From positions 7,529,501 through 7,593,500 of the forward strand of contig JASSKH010000023.1 of NCBI GenBank assembly GCA_031763025.1: a DNA stretch of 64,000 nucleotides. Direction: 5' to 3'. Position numbers and translations under genes: made by a program. How positions within the stretch are numbered: position 1 is the first letter of the stretch; each line of letters begins with the position of its first letter. The notes under the pieces are model-generated. The model ran no database searches. It had not been told where the DNA came from and worked only from the letters and a program-made list of their open reading frames with translations. This DNA comes from Macrocystis pyrifera (Eukaryota; Sar; Phaeophyceae; Laminariales; Laminariaceae). Shown here piece by piece: positions 40,201 to 52,300 of the stretch.

Positions 40201-40454
40201 AACGTTTTCCCCCCTTCTCTTTCTCATCTGAGGTATCTTGTCGCTTGCCGTTGAAACTGCTGCTGCTGTCCACGTCGTCGAAGCGTTCGGTCGGCTCCGC
40301 CACCGGGAGCAAGGGCGCATCGAATGCTAAATCTGCTGAGTCGCAGGGAGAGAACATACAGCAGTACAGCACGCATACAAACACGGGAAAGGGCCTTCGC
40401 TGAAATAGGGGAGCACGATGCTCTGTACTGTACCGTGTCGTATGATTGTTCTCA

Positions 40455-40685
40455 TCAAAACCGCACCGCACCGCACCGTAGCGTACAACTGAAATTAATA
40501 GAATCCGTATCAAACCGCGTCGCACCGTTCGAATCTCACAAAATAAAAACGTGGTCAGGTCTTGGAGTCTATCAAACCAACTACTTCGCTACGACGCGGT
40601 GTGGGTTTTAACGGGTTTTACCAAGCCGCACCGCACCCTGTGAAAATCAAAATCAAAGATCCGCACCGCACCTCACCGTACACTA
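40455..40685. repeat. Degenerate (CCGCA)n pentamer block
   Basis: ACCGCACCGCACCGCACCGTA near the left and CCGCACCGCACC blocks at 40625 and 40660, with unique sequence between. It recalls the CCCGA-filled hAT elements, but I found no terminal repeats. Confidence 0.55.
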
Positions 40686-40694
40686 CCGTGCACC

Positions 40695-41619
40695 CTACTG
40701 CTGCTGCTGTAACTCACCCGTGGTGAGCGATGGCTGGAACGTGACTAATTCGGCCTGCTTGTCGTTGGAACGGCTGTGCTCCCCGATTCTAGCATCCTCC
40801 GACACGGCCATCTCCCCCAAGTCGTATACTGCTTCTTGAACGTCAGTATCCTCCTGCTGCTCGTACTCGTAGGGCATCGCTTCGGGGTTGAACTGGTAGA
40901 AAGGATAGGGATCGTTTGCTGCTGCTGCTGTAGTCGTCCACGATGCCGCAGTCGAAGATGGTGCTGCTGCCCGCCGGGTCACCCGTCACCTCGATGTCAG
41001 AGTCGCAGGTGCTGTGAGGATCGTTGTCGTCCGGCATGGAGTAGTCCTGGAAGTAAGAAGAGGTTTCCTCCGGATAGGCCGGGGGTGCGCATGACCAAGC
41101 AGACGGGGTCGATGGCGCGGGGGCCGCCACTGATGGCGATGCTGTTGCTGATGATGATGGCGGTGGCATGTTGTCGAGGTCGACCACCATCGTGCCAAAA
41201 CGAACGCTCGACTTCAGCCGAAGCGGCTCGTTCCAGATTTGGCTCATGACATCGTCCAACATGATGCATTCTTCGTCAAAGTAGGTGGTGTAGTATAGGT
41301 CGTTTCGGATGGTGTCGAGCTCTTGAATGGCGGGGATAGCCTTTGTTTGCACGAGGCCCTTATCGTCAAAGGGGCGGCTTCCTGCTAGCCATGCCTCGTG
41401 GACCACACCTATGATCGCGGAAGCACCCCACTTGAAAACGTTGGTGGCTTCGCGGGGGGAGTGTGGAGAGCACATGCTCGCTGCCGTCGACAGATGCTCG
41501 AGGCACTCGAGCGGCGTGAGGTCTCGCAGAGGGTCCGCAGGCGACAGTTCTACTGCACAGGGAGAGGACGGGTTGTCGTCCACGATGCGCATTTGGAGGC
41601 TCCGCGTGGTCGTCGTCAT
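40695..41619 (-). CDS. Hypothetical protein with an internal frame break
   Basis: The minus-strand frame from ATG 41619 runs about 230 codons: conserved-looking N-terminal half ('LTPLECLEHLSTAASM', 'VFKWGASAIIGVVHEAWL', 'IQELDTIRNDLYYTTYFDEECIMLDDVMSQIW') then an acidic Ser/Pro-rich half. At an AGC repeat (40917-40931) the natural continuation moves to another frame, reading 'YPFYQFNPEAMPYEYEQQ' to a stop at 40695; the first frame instead ends at 40843. I do not recognise the family. The acidic, Pro/Ser/Gln-rich tail would fit a transcriptional regulator, but that is only a guess. The break is a true frameshift or a sequence error. Confidence 0.55.
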
Positions 41620-41982
41620 CGTCCGTAGTGGTGGTGGGCAAAGAAGATTTGCAGCACCAGGTAGCGAAGGGAAGCGGTCGAGAGTGACAGCGGGAAGGGG
41701 GCGCGTGCATGATGTATGATGGGCTTACACACCTGGAACTTGGGCAGGCATCATTGCAGGCGGATGTTCCTCTTCGTCTACCACTTTTCACTTATTTCAG
41801 GCCAATCAAAACGCTCTCAACTCTAACTTCAAATGAAACATTCAAACATTCAAACGCAACCAAACTTCATCATGTTACCTTTGGCCCCCCGCTTTTTTTT
41901 TCGCCAACCTAGAACGCGCTTTTGGCGGTGAAACAGGTACGATGCGACACAGTTCACTACTGTGGTAGCTCGTGGTTCGCAG

Positions 41983-42087
41983 TTCGCGGCCGGGATGAAG
42001 CTCATGCAGGAGACCGGCGCGGACCGCCCCTGCTGCCTGCTGCGCGCCAACCGTGGCTACCAGGGACCAAGAGCGATAGAGGACAAG
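41983..42087 (+). CDS. Exon of an unrecognised plus-strand gene
   Basis: 35 codons between TTCGCAG| and GACAAG|GTGAAA, phase 0 at both ends, with a strong G/C third-base bias. The peptide contains 'GMKLMQETGADRPCC' and 'RANRGYQGPRAIEDK'. Possible later exons of the same gene in the same phase: a Lys/Glu-rich segment ending ...VVVKL at 43060 before GTACGA, and 44129-44200 (24 codons, 'REEPSWLSQYERALEAP') before GTATGT. I cannot name the family or find the first and last exons. Confidence 0.5.
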
Positions 42088-42169
42088 GTGAAATTAAGAG
42101 TATGACGTCGTGACTGCTTTTTGTTTTCGCTACGAGCTCTCTCGTATCTCCCTTCGACTGGGGGGTGTA

Positions 42170-42310
42170 CCCGTGTTATGCATGGCCGCAGTCCCATGGC
42201 CACATAGGTCCTCGCATCCCTACAATGCCGAGACGGGGCACGTAGGGTTTCCACCAACCAGGGAGACATTGCTTGCAACGAGCGCGAAGCACCGTGAGGT
42301 GCGTTCGACT
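42170..42310 (+). repeat. Dispersed repeat family G
   Basis: Shares 'TTATGCATGGCCGCAGTC', 'CCTCGCATCCCTACAATGCCG', 'GGGCACGTAGGGTTT' and 'GAAGCACCGTGAG' with the other copies. Sits just downstream of the exon at 41983-42087. Confidence 0.65.
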
Positions 42311-42869
42311 GGCGGGAGGGTCCTACTCGTAGGTCATCGCCGTCACACCGCCACCGTCAGCAGCAAGGGCTCTTTCTCAGTGGTTGTCACCACTCCAAAT
42401 ATACAAAAGAAAGTTAGCCTTGCTTGGCATACTGAAACTCGTTGTACAATGTGCTCGTATTGATCTGTTTATACCCTACGTTGAAAGGATCTATTAATAG
42501 TTAGTTGTTCAGTCGTTAGATCTAATAGAGCCGATGGTCGCAGCAGTATAAGTAGGTTGATATCGGAACACTCCCGCTCGTGCCTGGCGTGTTCTGCAAT
42601 GCAGTGACGTCGGTTTACACAACCGTACAGAAGCATGTTGGTACACAATTATCTTGCCACCAAGCAATCTCCTAAGGATTCTCGGGTGAGCACAAGCAAG
42701 GCGGGCAAGGGCAAGGCTTCAGATATTATTTTTAGTTTGTTCCATCCCGTCTGATGTCTTTGCCCTACATGTCCAGCTCCCTCCCTTTCGCTACTCAGAT
42801 CCCTTAATAATAGTGATGATGATGTCTTAGCCCACTTCCCTGAAATCCTGCCTGTGGTCACAAAAGAGG

Positions 42870-43060
42870 TTGTAGTTGATACACGACACTCGAAAAAAAA
42901 AGAAATGAAAAAAGACAAAGAAAAACATGAAGAGGGAACAGAAAAAAACGACAGAAAAGAAAAAGAAACAAAGGAAAAAGAAAAGAAAAGAAAGAAAAAC
43001 GAAGCCAAAATGCGCTCAGGGGGCAGACCGAGTCCCGAGGACAAGGTTGTTGTTAAGCTG
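42870..43060 (+). CDS. Possible Lys/Glu-rich exon
   Basis: An open frame of alternating Lys and Glu followed by 'MRSGGRPSPEDKVVVKL' and a GTACGA donor. The last ~20 codons look coding; the A-rich part may be simple sequence. The acceptor is not resolved. It would join the exon at 44129 in phase 0. Confidence 0.3.
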
Positions 43061-44128
43061 GTACGATCAGTCCGGCCCTATGATATGTCCTGCTGATGGA
43101 CCAACATATATAAGGACGACACACGAAGACCGGACGGAAGGCAAGAAGGCAGGAAGAGGGTAGAGACAAAGAAACTCTGTTGCTGCTTGCTGTTCTGCAG
43201 TTTCCCCAGCTAGTTCTATGCTGTTTGTTGTTGTGTTGCCCTAAACTACAGCAGCAGTAGTACCTGGCACCTAATAATAACAAGAAACAGGAAAACTGTT
43301 CCAGGATGGATTTCTTATTTAAGAATGAGTGCGTTCTAAACTATTTCAGTATGATGAATCCCGAATTTCTTATTTTCCTGTTGAGCTCAACCTGCCTTTT
43401 TTATTGCTCGCTTGCCAAGTCAATACTGGTGAAAAAATATTTTGTGCTCACGTTTCCTTCCATCAAGACGCCCTGTGCGAGTACGTACAGAGTGATTTGT
43501 CTCTCTGTACGTAGTGCCGGTATAGGCCAGCCAACATTACCGGCACTACGCCTGTAGCTGCAACCGACACTACTCCGCATACCACCATACACACTGACTG
43601 GTGAATCCCATCTGCGCTAAGCGTTTCTACAGGCACTACTATAGTAGTGGACAACCGGCACTATAGAGGGACCACTACTGCTGCTGCACTCGTGGCCTGT
43701 TTTCGCGACCCACAAGCTAGACCTGAGACTCAAGGCGTTTGAGCTTTGAGCTGCTAGGGCCGTGACCATCTCACACGTAAAATGAATGGGAGAACCTGCG
43801 GGTTATGACCCTCCATAAAAAAAGGACTTTCATGTTTTGGGAGGGTCATACCTTGTAGGTGAGGACATCATCAACCTCATCCAGGTTCGGTGGCCTTATC
43901 TCACCCATCCATTCATTGCCTGTGTCTGACGGACATCTTGCAATGTTACGTGTACGTACGGAGGTCAAAATACAACACCACCACTGGTCCAGCAGAAGTG
44001 CACGTGTACGAGCGTGTGAGACAAAAAAAACTTCGTTCGTACATATGATACGAGTACTACTGCTATTAATACTGCTGTAACAAGTATGTACGAGTGGATT
44101 GATGATTTATTATTTTGATGCTGCGAAG

Positions 44129-44200
44129 CTGCGTGAGGAGCCGTCGTGGTTGTCACAATACGAACGCGCGCTCGAGGCGCCACGCGGCTCGTTGCATAGA
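44129..44200 (+). CDS. Possible exon of the same unrecognised gene
   Basis: 24 codons between GCGAAG| and CATAGA|GTATGT, phase 0 at both ends, coding-like codon use, and no stop. Its peptide would continue smoothly from the preceding candidate exon. No family recognised. Confidence 0.35.
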
Positions 44201-44869
44201 GTATGTAGGATCTACTATTGTAGTATCGACGAGCTTGGTGGAACTCACTGTCACAGCTCACAGCTGGCACCATGGAGCTGCGAGTACGACGTGTTATCAC
44301 CCTCAACAGTCATCCATCTACGAGCACGACGATCTACTACAGCAGATCTACGAGGATGGTAAATAGATCTACGCGATTACAAAAAAGTAATTTTAATTCC
44401 TTTTTTTTTAAAAAGGCTCACACTTTTCTCGTCGTTTCGCTTGTATGCGGCACGATTCGCATCAAGACAAGATTCACGACTCGCGACTCGCCGAGGACGT
44501 GTGACATTCACCAGGTACCTGGTACTGTACAACGCACGGTAACCCAACCACACACCGTCTACAGCGGTACTCGTATTTACTCGCACGAGTACAGCAAATA
44601 AATGTACTTGTGTTGAGCTACTTTCGAGAGAGTTAGTTGTACGTATGGCCCCTACGTACAGATATACCTCGTGGCCTCTCCAGACTCTTCCCGTCGCCCT
44701 CAAGACACCGAGACAACCCACGGCGCATCACCAGGAAGGGGAACAGCTACTACCGCACTACTGACGTACTACTGTAGCTGTTTTCTTTATCTAGGAGTAC
44801 TTGGGTACTGCTGTAAAAGCTCTCGGGTGGGATATCGTCTCGCTCTGCACCAAAAAATATTCAAGGCTT

Positions 44870-45230
44870 ATTTTGACGGGACGGGAACGACGGTAGCGGC
44901 GGGACGGGACGGGACCAAACGGTAAAACCGTCGTCAAAATGGTCCCGTCGCCCCGTCCCGTCGATAAATTCCCTGATCGTCGTCATTGACTGTCCTGTCC
45001 TAATGAAATAACCTCTCCCGTTGTACTTTACTGTCCCGTCCCGCCGATATAGTATCTCCCGTTGGAAATTACCGTCCCGTCCCGTCGCGACATCGTAAAT
45101 TTACCGTCCCGTCCCGCCATCAAAAACTGCACCGTTGTCATATACAGTCCCCTCTCGCTGACACAAATTAGCTTTTCCCGTCCAAGATACACTGGTGGCC
45201 GTCGTCTATTCCCGTCAATTCCCACCAAGA
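44870..45230. repeat. Degenerate (CCCGT)n / (ACGGG)n pentamer block
   Basis: Starts with GACGGGACGGGAACGACGG and continues as repeated CCGTCCCGTCCCG.CG words every 45-50 bp, the same design as the CCCGA hAT-type elements but with a different pentamer. Ends not defined. Confidence 0.6.
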
Positions 45231-45589
45231 AAGAAATTACGGAATTTAGAGTTTTACAAATATAATTCAATATGAACATCCTTGTGTACGTATACTCATT
45301 TCGCTCAGGTGCCGAAAGCAAAATAGATACCAGGTACACACGTATGTCTGCACCAAAATAATTTTTTGCTCAAAAATGTATATATAAACAAGCAGATAAG
45401 TCTCTGAACTATATATAACTTCTTGCTAAAAATTCTTCAAATAAGATCCCACCAGTATCATAGGGACTTTTTCTTGCATAAAAAATTGATAAGCGGAAAG
45501 CGCGAAAGCGTGAGTTGGCTACATTCGATGAAAATCGACGAGCAGTGGGAATGCTGAACCCTATGCGCGATAAAAACTAAAGGCACGCA

Positions 45590-45711
45590 CCGGGGGGGAG
45601 AAGGGACGACACCTGTGACCACGGCTTGTCCAGAAGATCGTCGAGGGTAAAACCTCGTACGAGTGGGCTGGAAAGTAAAAGTGATGATTAAAAAAAAAAA
45701 AAAAAAAAAAA
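45590..45711 (+). repeat. SINE-like repeat with 3' poly-A
   Basis: Inverted relative of 21700-21822. The + strand copy ends GTAAAAGTGATGATT followed by about 20 A, as expected of a retroposed sequence. I see no clear RNA polymerase III box. Confidence 0.65.
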
Positions 45712-46046
45712 GTATGACCTGACATAAACCTTCGACATATCTTGACCTTGCATACATACCTCGTATACACTACTTTCGAATCTACACAAAAAGCCATACA
45801 CAATAAAATCTAGACATTAAAACAACAGCAGCAGCAAAAACAGCAGCAAGAACAGCAGCAGCTCATCCCCGGAATAATGTTTCACATTTAGAACCATACT
45901 ATACTAAAAAATCAAGAACACTCAAATCAATCTATAAACATTTGTGAAATGAAAAGGTTTCGATACGTTGCAACATCATATCATTATCCCTTGTTCGGGT
46001 TATTATTCTCAGTTTGTAAAACTGAGTCTCAGCTGCGGTAATTGCA

Positions 46047-46080
<34 letters not shown>

Positions 46081-46709
46081 CCTGTCTGTCTGTCTGACCG
46101 CAAGGCTTATATTTTCGAACACTTTCCAATGGTCGATATATAAACTCGTTACAGATGATATTCGTACGACGTTTTCGACCCTTACAGACCTTATATACTG
46201 GAACATACCATACCACAAGGAAAATTTAGCCATATAATACATCCACGACATCGTACCATGGTACCATATCACAAACGTACTATACCATATACTGTGTTTT
46301 TCCCGTACCATACCGTCAACACATACCATACCACATACGTTGGTTTTCCCATATCCCCATATACATACCACCAATATCCCATATACCATATTCCCATATA
46401 CCATACCAACATATCCCATGTCCCATACCGAGTTGGGGAGACGGCTATACACCAGACTGCTGTAGTGCCGTCTTGTTGTGCAGGGGTAGCTATTAATACA
46501 AGAGTTGGTTCAGACGCCCATACCGAGTTGGGGAGACGTCTATACACCAGACCAAGTGCCTGCTACTGTTGTAGTGCTGTCTTGTTGTGCAAGGGTGGCG
46601 ATGAGTACAAGAGTAAGAGTTGGCTCAGACGCTTGGGTCCCACGCTCAGTGCAGCGCATTGGCCGCTGGTGTGCACGAAATAGATGAAAAACATTAGCTA
46701 TGAGTACTA

Positions 46710-46814
46710 TTACGGGGGTACATAGTTAACGGGACCAAATTTCGTTAGTAAAAATAGGTAAATATATAGTTTTTTATGTATACCATAGGTCCTATTAACT
46801 ATGGACCCCCGTAA
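46710..46814. mobile_element. TA-type MITE (family A)
   Basis: TTACGGGGGTACATAGTTAA ... GGACCCCCGTAA with TA flanks. The only family member I find in the right half of the window. Confidence 0.85.
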
Positions 46815-46837
46815 TACTACTGTGGCATCCGTCTCGA

Positions 46838-47316
46838 ATGGCAAAAAATGAGCTTTTTTCAGGTTTGGGAGGATACCGTAGGATGCCGCCGGCAAAGCTC
46901 TTGCCCCCTAGAGCATGCGTCCACCTCATTTCTTCGAGCCCGTCATCTATACTAGTTGATCTTGCCCGCCACCGCGCGGGTTGCCCGTGGGCTGAGTCTC
47001 TGTCGAGATCGAGCGTCAATCGTGTATCGTCGCACCAGCTGAAATAATACTTTTTTGGTGAACTTCGCGTTTCCATTCGCATACTATAGCAGGTTTTTTA
47101 GAGTACAACAGGAGTGGGTTACTTTTTGTGTCAGAGCAAAATTATGGACGAGTACTGCTGTACTGCAGAGTGCTGTATCCAAGCAGTATCATAACAGAAT
47201 GGCAAAAGAATGCATTGTGTCTATCAGTACATCAGTACAACAAACGTCTCGAATGGCAAAAAATGGTTTTTTTTTTCAGTTTTGGGAGGATATATACCGT
47301 TCGTTGGACGCCGCCG
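46838..47316 (+). repeat. Dispersed repeat family F, host of the LTR element insertion
   Basis: Contains 'TCGAATGGCAAAAAATG', 'TTGGGAGGATACCGTAGGA.GCCGCCGGCA', 'TCTTGCCCCCTAGAGCATGC' and 'CCACCGCGCGGGTTG'. A second, interrupted unit runs to 47316 and resumes at 60279 beyond the big retrotransposon. More copies: 60283-60690 (+), 61310-61405 (+) and 63340-64000 (-). Confidence 0.75.
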
Positions 47317-47777
47317 TGTGATGCGGAGCCCGCTCTAGGGTAGTGGTAAGGGTAGTGGCAAGGGACGCAGGTTGTTCTGGCAGCTGGAAAGCAGTGCTTC
47401 GCTTCTTCTGATTTAGATCTTATTGATGGCAAGAGCTGAGGAGGTGCTCTGGTAGAGAAGTGAGAGGTAGGGGGGCGGGACTCGACGCCCAGATATACTC
47501 GTCCCACCCCACGCCACAAACTCTCCTAAATTCCTCTTATCTGATGTACTCCAACAGAACTTTCCTAATGGCTACGATCGTTCTTCTGCTAATATAAGAA
47601 CTTCTCACTTCGTAGTCCTATCTGCATCACGGAACATTCCTAAAATAACGATACTCTCGACTAACGGAATATCCGCCGGGTTAATCCATTCTTTGGATTA
47701 TTCTCGTATTCGTGGAACTACAAAACTGCAACGTATTATCTATATCTATAGCCCATGAATACTCTACTCATATCACA
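47317..47777 (-). repeat. 3' LTR of the NADAR retrotransposon
   Basis: 461 bp, TGTGAT...ATCACA at the ends. Aligned to the 5' LTR it is nearly identical from 47379 to 47777, with only about two single-base indels in ~398 bp. It differs by ~46 extra bases (TAGTGG-like tandem words) near 47330-47375. Confidence 0.9.
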
Positions 47778-49356
47778 TTAGCCCACCCTGAATAGTCGTA
47801 TATGCAGACCACAAGATGGTCGGAGGGTGATGACAAAGTTCATCCCGAACGGCCAGAAAAAGGTGGTCGAAGATGCGGCTATTCGAAACAAAAGAAATGA
47901 GGCTATAGATCCCCCCACACCTCGTAATAAACCCCAAACACTACGAAGAGGGGGTGTTCGCTGCGAACAACCACGGAAAGGGAGACTGAAGGAGAGAGAG
48001 ACACCGAACTCATAGCAGAGGCGAAAGGAAAAATCACCCAAAATGAAAACAAAGAGAGACGAACGCAAAATGAGGCAGAAACCGAAAGCGAAGGCCGAAG
48101 AAGAAAACGATGACCCAAATGAAGGCAAAAGAAGGACGCACAAGCGTTTCACTGGAGCCATTGTCTGGGGCCCAAGGAAGTACGAAAGGGTTGTTCACTG
48201 AACCGGGTTGGCGAACGAGGAAACTCTAAAAAGGAGACAGCGGTCACAATTCGAAAACATATATAGATATATATCCGCTAGGCCCCATGCCTTGTCTTGT
48301 GGCGAAGGTCCTAACATGGTAGTCATCATGCGAGACAGAAGGGACACAGCTAGAGTGCTATGAGGGCTGCGTGTACTAGGGACTGCTAAAACCGAGAGAC
48401 GCAACAAACAACGCGGCGTCTCGGAGACCTGTCCGTGGTGTGAACAAAACCAGCAAACGTAGCAAGGTAGCCAACTCAACAAAAACAAACTCGAAAGACG
48501 GTGGCGGCAAGAAAATCGCAAGAAAATCCGCAAGAAAATCGGCCTAATGCATGCAGTTCGAAGTTGTAGATAGCGCGGGGCCCAAAAACTAGCTTGTGCA
48601 ACTCGGTCAACCGGGGCGACATTAAACGTGGTGTCGTTTGCCAGAGGACAGAGGGGGTGTGCGGGATACCGGACAAGAAAGAAAGAAGAAGAAAAGGGAA
48701 AGAGAAAACGAAATACCATCGGGACCAGAAAACAGACAAAAAGCTGGACACAGGTCAGGAGAAATCGATCATGTCCGAACCGCTTATGTATGGCCGATAA
48801 CTCAGCGGCCTTCCGGGGCGGCAATGCTATCGGGACCCTACTTGTCAAACATGGAAGAAACACGGGTGAGCTGGAAGCTCGATATAGTCTTAGCTCGAGG
48901 ACCGTCTGAAACACGGGTCGGCGGAAGTCGACTAAGGTCAGAGTACAGCTCAGGCTACAACACGATTTTACCTCGGCGTGATATCGCCGATACTTGGCTG
49001 TAGGCTAGTGGAGTACAAACACAAATGCAAGTGAAGGTATCGCTACGAGTCAGTGGCCTGAACGTATGGAGGTTACACGGAGCCGTAGGCGATAAGAAGA
49101 AAAACAAACGGGGGGGGGGGGGGGGGGGGGACGATGATACTCCCAGACACACCCAAAAAAAAGAAACATACACGGCCTCGGATCGGTAGCCAACACGGGG
49201 TCGGTCAAGCGATACCGGTGGCGGTAGATGGAAACAAACACTCCCAAGAAGATGACTGCTGATGACTATTGAAGACTAACCCTGAAGAACTACTCTTAAG
49301 ATATTGTAGACTAACCAGAACCAAATACCCAGAACTAACAAAAGACTAAACTAAGG
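47778..49356 (-). other. 3' untranslated region of the NADAR retrotransposon
   Basis: About 1.6 kb between the integrase stop and the polypurine tract, with a poly-C run (coding strand) at 49111-49130 and no coding frame that I trust. Its first bases beside the LTR ('TAGCCCACCCTGA', 'CGTATATGCAG', 'GTCGAAGATGCGG') recur beside the other LTR at 61686-61775, so the two elements belong to related lineages. Confidence 0.6.
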
Positions 49357-52300
49357 CTAACCAGGGGGGGGAGTGGAAACGGTGGGGGTTCCGCGGGACA
49401 CATCAGAGTTCCGCAGCACCCCACGTGCTAGGCTCCCATTCCCATGGCGTTGAAGACACCACGATCCGTATACGGCGTTCCGTGCTGTAGTGTAGCGGGC
49501 GGGTTGGAGGTCGATCTTGATCGGGCCGGGGTCGTCCAGGAACCGGACGATGTAGGAGCTTCCCGGTGAAGACTCCGGCGGAGTTCCCGAAGAGGCGTCA
49601 GGGGGTGAGCCGTGGGCGACCTTGCCCAGCCACCAAAGGCCGTCGTGCGCCTTGTACCATATGTGTGCTCCGGAGGGTAGGATGGTGGTGCTGAAGTTGT
49701 GGAGCCAAAGGCTGCGGGAGACCAAGGCGTAGCCTGGGGCGAGGAAGATTTGTCCTTGAGATCGGGCCAGTTCGCGGTGAGCGGCGCCGATGCGCATCTG
49801 GCGGTAGAGGCGGTTCGTCTGGCGGTGCTGGGTTGGTGATCGTGACCAGTAAAGTAGGATGTGGCGCCGGAAGTGTTGAAGGTCCAGCTCGCGTTCCCAA
49901 GAGGGGCTGAGAAGTCCAGTCCAGTGAGTCTCGTACAGAACGGCGATGACCCCGCCGCGGCCGCGTACGAGTTGATGGCCGGTGATCTGCTCGACCTCGA
50001 GGCGTTCCGGTGGAGGAGTGACGTCGTCGACGGTGACGTGGTAAGGGGGGGACTTGGCGGCAGAAGCTGTGAGCACGTATGTAGTAAGGTCCGCGGGCAG
50101 ATGCTTGGGGATGTCGCTGGTGTCGTCGGGGTTCCGGCAAGGTTTGCATCGTTGGACGGAGACGCGTGGCTTGGAGTCCCGTCCCGGAAGGTCCGATGGA
50201 AGGTCGAGGAAAAGTAGCTTGTCGTGAAGGGGGCGATTGTCGGGGGTGTTTGAGGCGGGCGTCGGCCCTACGGCAAGGACCTTGAAGGGGCCATTCCAGT
50301 TGAGGGAAAGCTTCGCCTTGAGGACGGTTGCGTCGGTGCCCTTTTTGACGCCTTGGCGGATGGTTGAGGCGGAATTGTAGACCCAAACCCAGCCGCCTAC
50401 GGTGAAGGGGGGGGATGCTAGGAGGGCGGCCATGATGGGCGCATTGCGGCGCTGAAGACGCGAGACGGTGAGTCGGTGTAGTTCGCGGACGAGGGAATAG
50501 GCGCGTCGTTGTCGGTCGGTGGCGAGGTTGATGTAAACCAGGTGATCGCGGTCCAGGCTTTGGTGACCGCCGATATTGTCGGGTTCGAAGACCGAGAGCG
50601 GGAGGCGAGGAAGGCGGCCCATGTGGATTTCGTTAGGTGCAAGCCCTGTGGCAGCGTTCACGGAATTGTTGTAGGCCGACGACACGTGTGGGAGCAGCAC
50701 GTCCCAGTCGGTCTGCTGTTCGTTGCCAACCATAGAGAGCATTTGGGCCAGTACGTGGTTGACGCGCTCGACGCCGCCGTTGGTGCAGGGGTGGTAGGAG
50801 CTGGTGTTGACCTTGTGGATGCCGAGGCGTTCGTAGACGATGTTCGCAAGCTTGGAGGTGAAGTGTAGTCCGTTGTCGGAGAGAAGTGTAACCGGGCACC
50901 CCCAGAGAGGGATGTACTCGTTCAGGAAGATGTCGGCAGTGCCGGCGGCCGTGAACTGCGCCGCTGAAACGGCATACATATCGGCGCGGCGGCTGAAGCG
51001 GTCTGTGAAGAGGAGGATGTGGACGTTCCCGCGCGGCGTGAGCGGCAGGGGCCCAAAGTAGTCGACGCTGACGGTGATGCCAGGCCCGTTGGGCAAAGGA
51101 AGAGAAAGGATGGGCCAACGAATGGTGTGCCGGGAGGTCTTCCGCGCCTGGCATTGAAGGCAACGGCGGATCCACCAGCGGACGGAAGCGTTCATGCCAA
51201 TCCACCAAAAGAAACGTGCCAACATGCGGACCGTTCGGGTGACTCCCAGGTGTAGAGAGGTGGTGGCGTGGCATGTGTTCAGCACCCAAGGGCGCATTAA
51301 CATTGGCACGTAGACGCGTGGGGTAGAGGGGGCGGGTGGTGGTAGGCTGTTCCCGGATGAGGTTGTGGGTGGTCGTTGGACCAGGAGGGCGGTTTCGTCG
51401 TCGGTACGGTGTAGCTTGCTTTTGGAGGCAAGAGTGAGGACGTCCGAAAGTTGTGGGCGCCGGGCCGGGGGGATGAAGTCCAGGAGGTCGTGCGGCGTGG
51501 GGCTGGGGGAGTCCAACGACAGGAAGCGGATGGTGGCGCAGCACAGGGGCTCCGCGCGTTGTTCTCGCGCCCAGTCTTTGTAGGTGTAGTGCTCGACGCA
51601 GGCGAGGAGGTAGGGGTCATCATCGGGTTCGACGACGGGCTCCGGAAGGGGCACTGACGGTGGTGTTTGTGCCGGCGGCGAGGGCGTTGTTAAAGGGGTC
51701 GGTCTTTGCGTGGTGGGCGCCGATGGCTTGGGTGGCGGTCGGCGTCCAAACCGGTAGTCGGCTGTGGGCCGAGGGGTTCCCGCGGCAGCGGCGACGCGAT
51801 GGCGGGTCCGAGAAGATATCAGACCTGAAAGGGCTGGTGTCGTGGCGCCAATGGTGGGCGGCGGAGAGACGACGGACGGCATGGAAGCCGAGCCTGGAGG
51901 AGCTCCGGTGTTCACGGCGGCATTCTCGGTGCCGGCAAGCTGTCCGGTGGTGGAGTCGCTGGTCGCAATAGGCCCGATGAAGGTGTGGGTTGCGGGGGAA
52001 AGGGTGGGGTGCTCCATACGTGGTCCGAGTAGGCGAAAGTCGCGGAAGTCGTCGTCGGTGAAGGGGAGCGGCTGGACGGTTGGGATGGGTCCGGAAGGGG
52101 GGGACACGAGCCCACCCAAGCCGATACCCGGGGTGGAAGGGTCGTTCGGCGCGAAGCCGCAGGGGCGGATGAGGTAGATGCCGACGGTGTCGGGGCCAGT
52201 GCGGCGGTTGCGTCCGGTGCGGTCGGCGTCGGTGGCTGGTTGGGGAAGCCGGGAGAGGAAGTCGGCGTTGTCGTTGGCCGTGCCCGTCCGGTACTCCAGC

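Larger units (their letters stand above)
35359..40694. other. Gene-poor stretch downstream of Nfu-HEAT
   Basis: No gene supported. It has a degenerate satellite (36470-37225), a family B end-like fragment at 39302-39330, scattered low-complexity DNA and a CCGCA-rich block (40455-40685). 35640-36460 and 37230-39300 show nothing I can name. Confidence 0.55.
44201..46709. other. Region with pentamer block, SINE-like copy and GTCT array
   Basis: No gene supported. It contains a degenerate CCCGT/ACGGG block (44870-45230), a SINE-like repeat with a poly-A tail (45590-45711), a (GTCT)n microsatellite (46050-46096) and a stretch of CCATATACCATA-like words (46200-46430). Confidence 0.55.

Noticed and set aside
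48195-48914. 239-codon Phe/Ser-rich minus-strand frame in the element's 3' region
   Set aside because: Composition follows a purine-rich strand, no domain is seen, and it lies after the integrase stop and before the polypurine tract.
49600-51544. Long Pro/Arg-rich frames antiparallel or out of phase with integrase
   Set aside because: They overlap the conserved integrase frame and carry no motifs, so they are shadows of GC-rich coding sequence.
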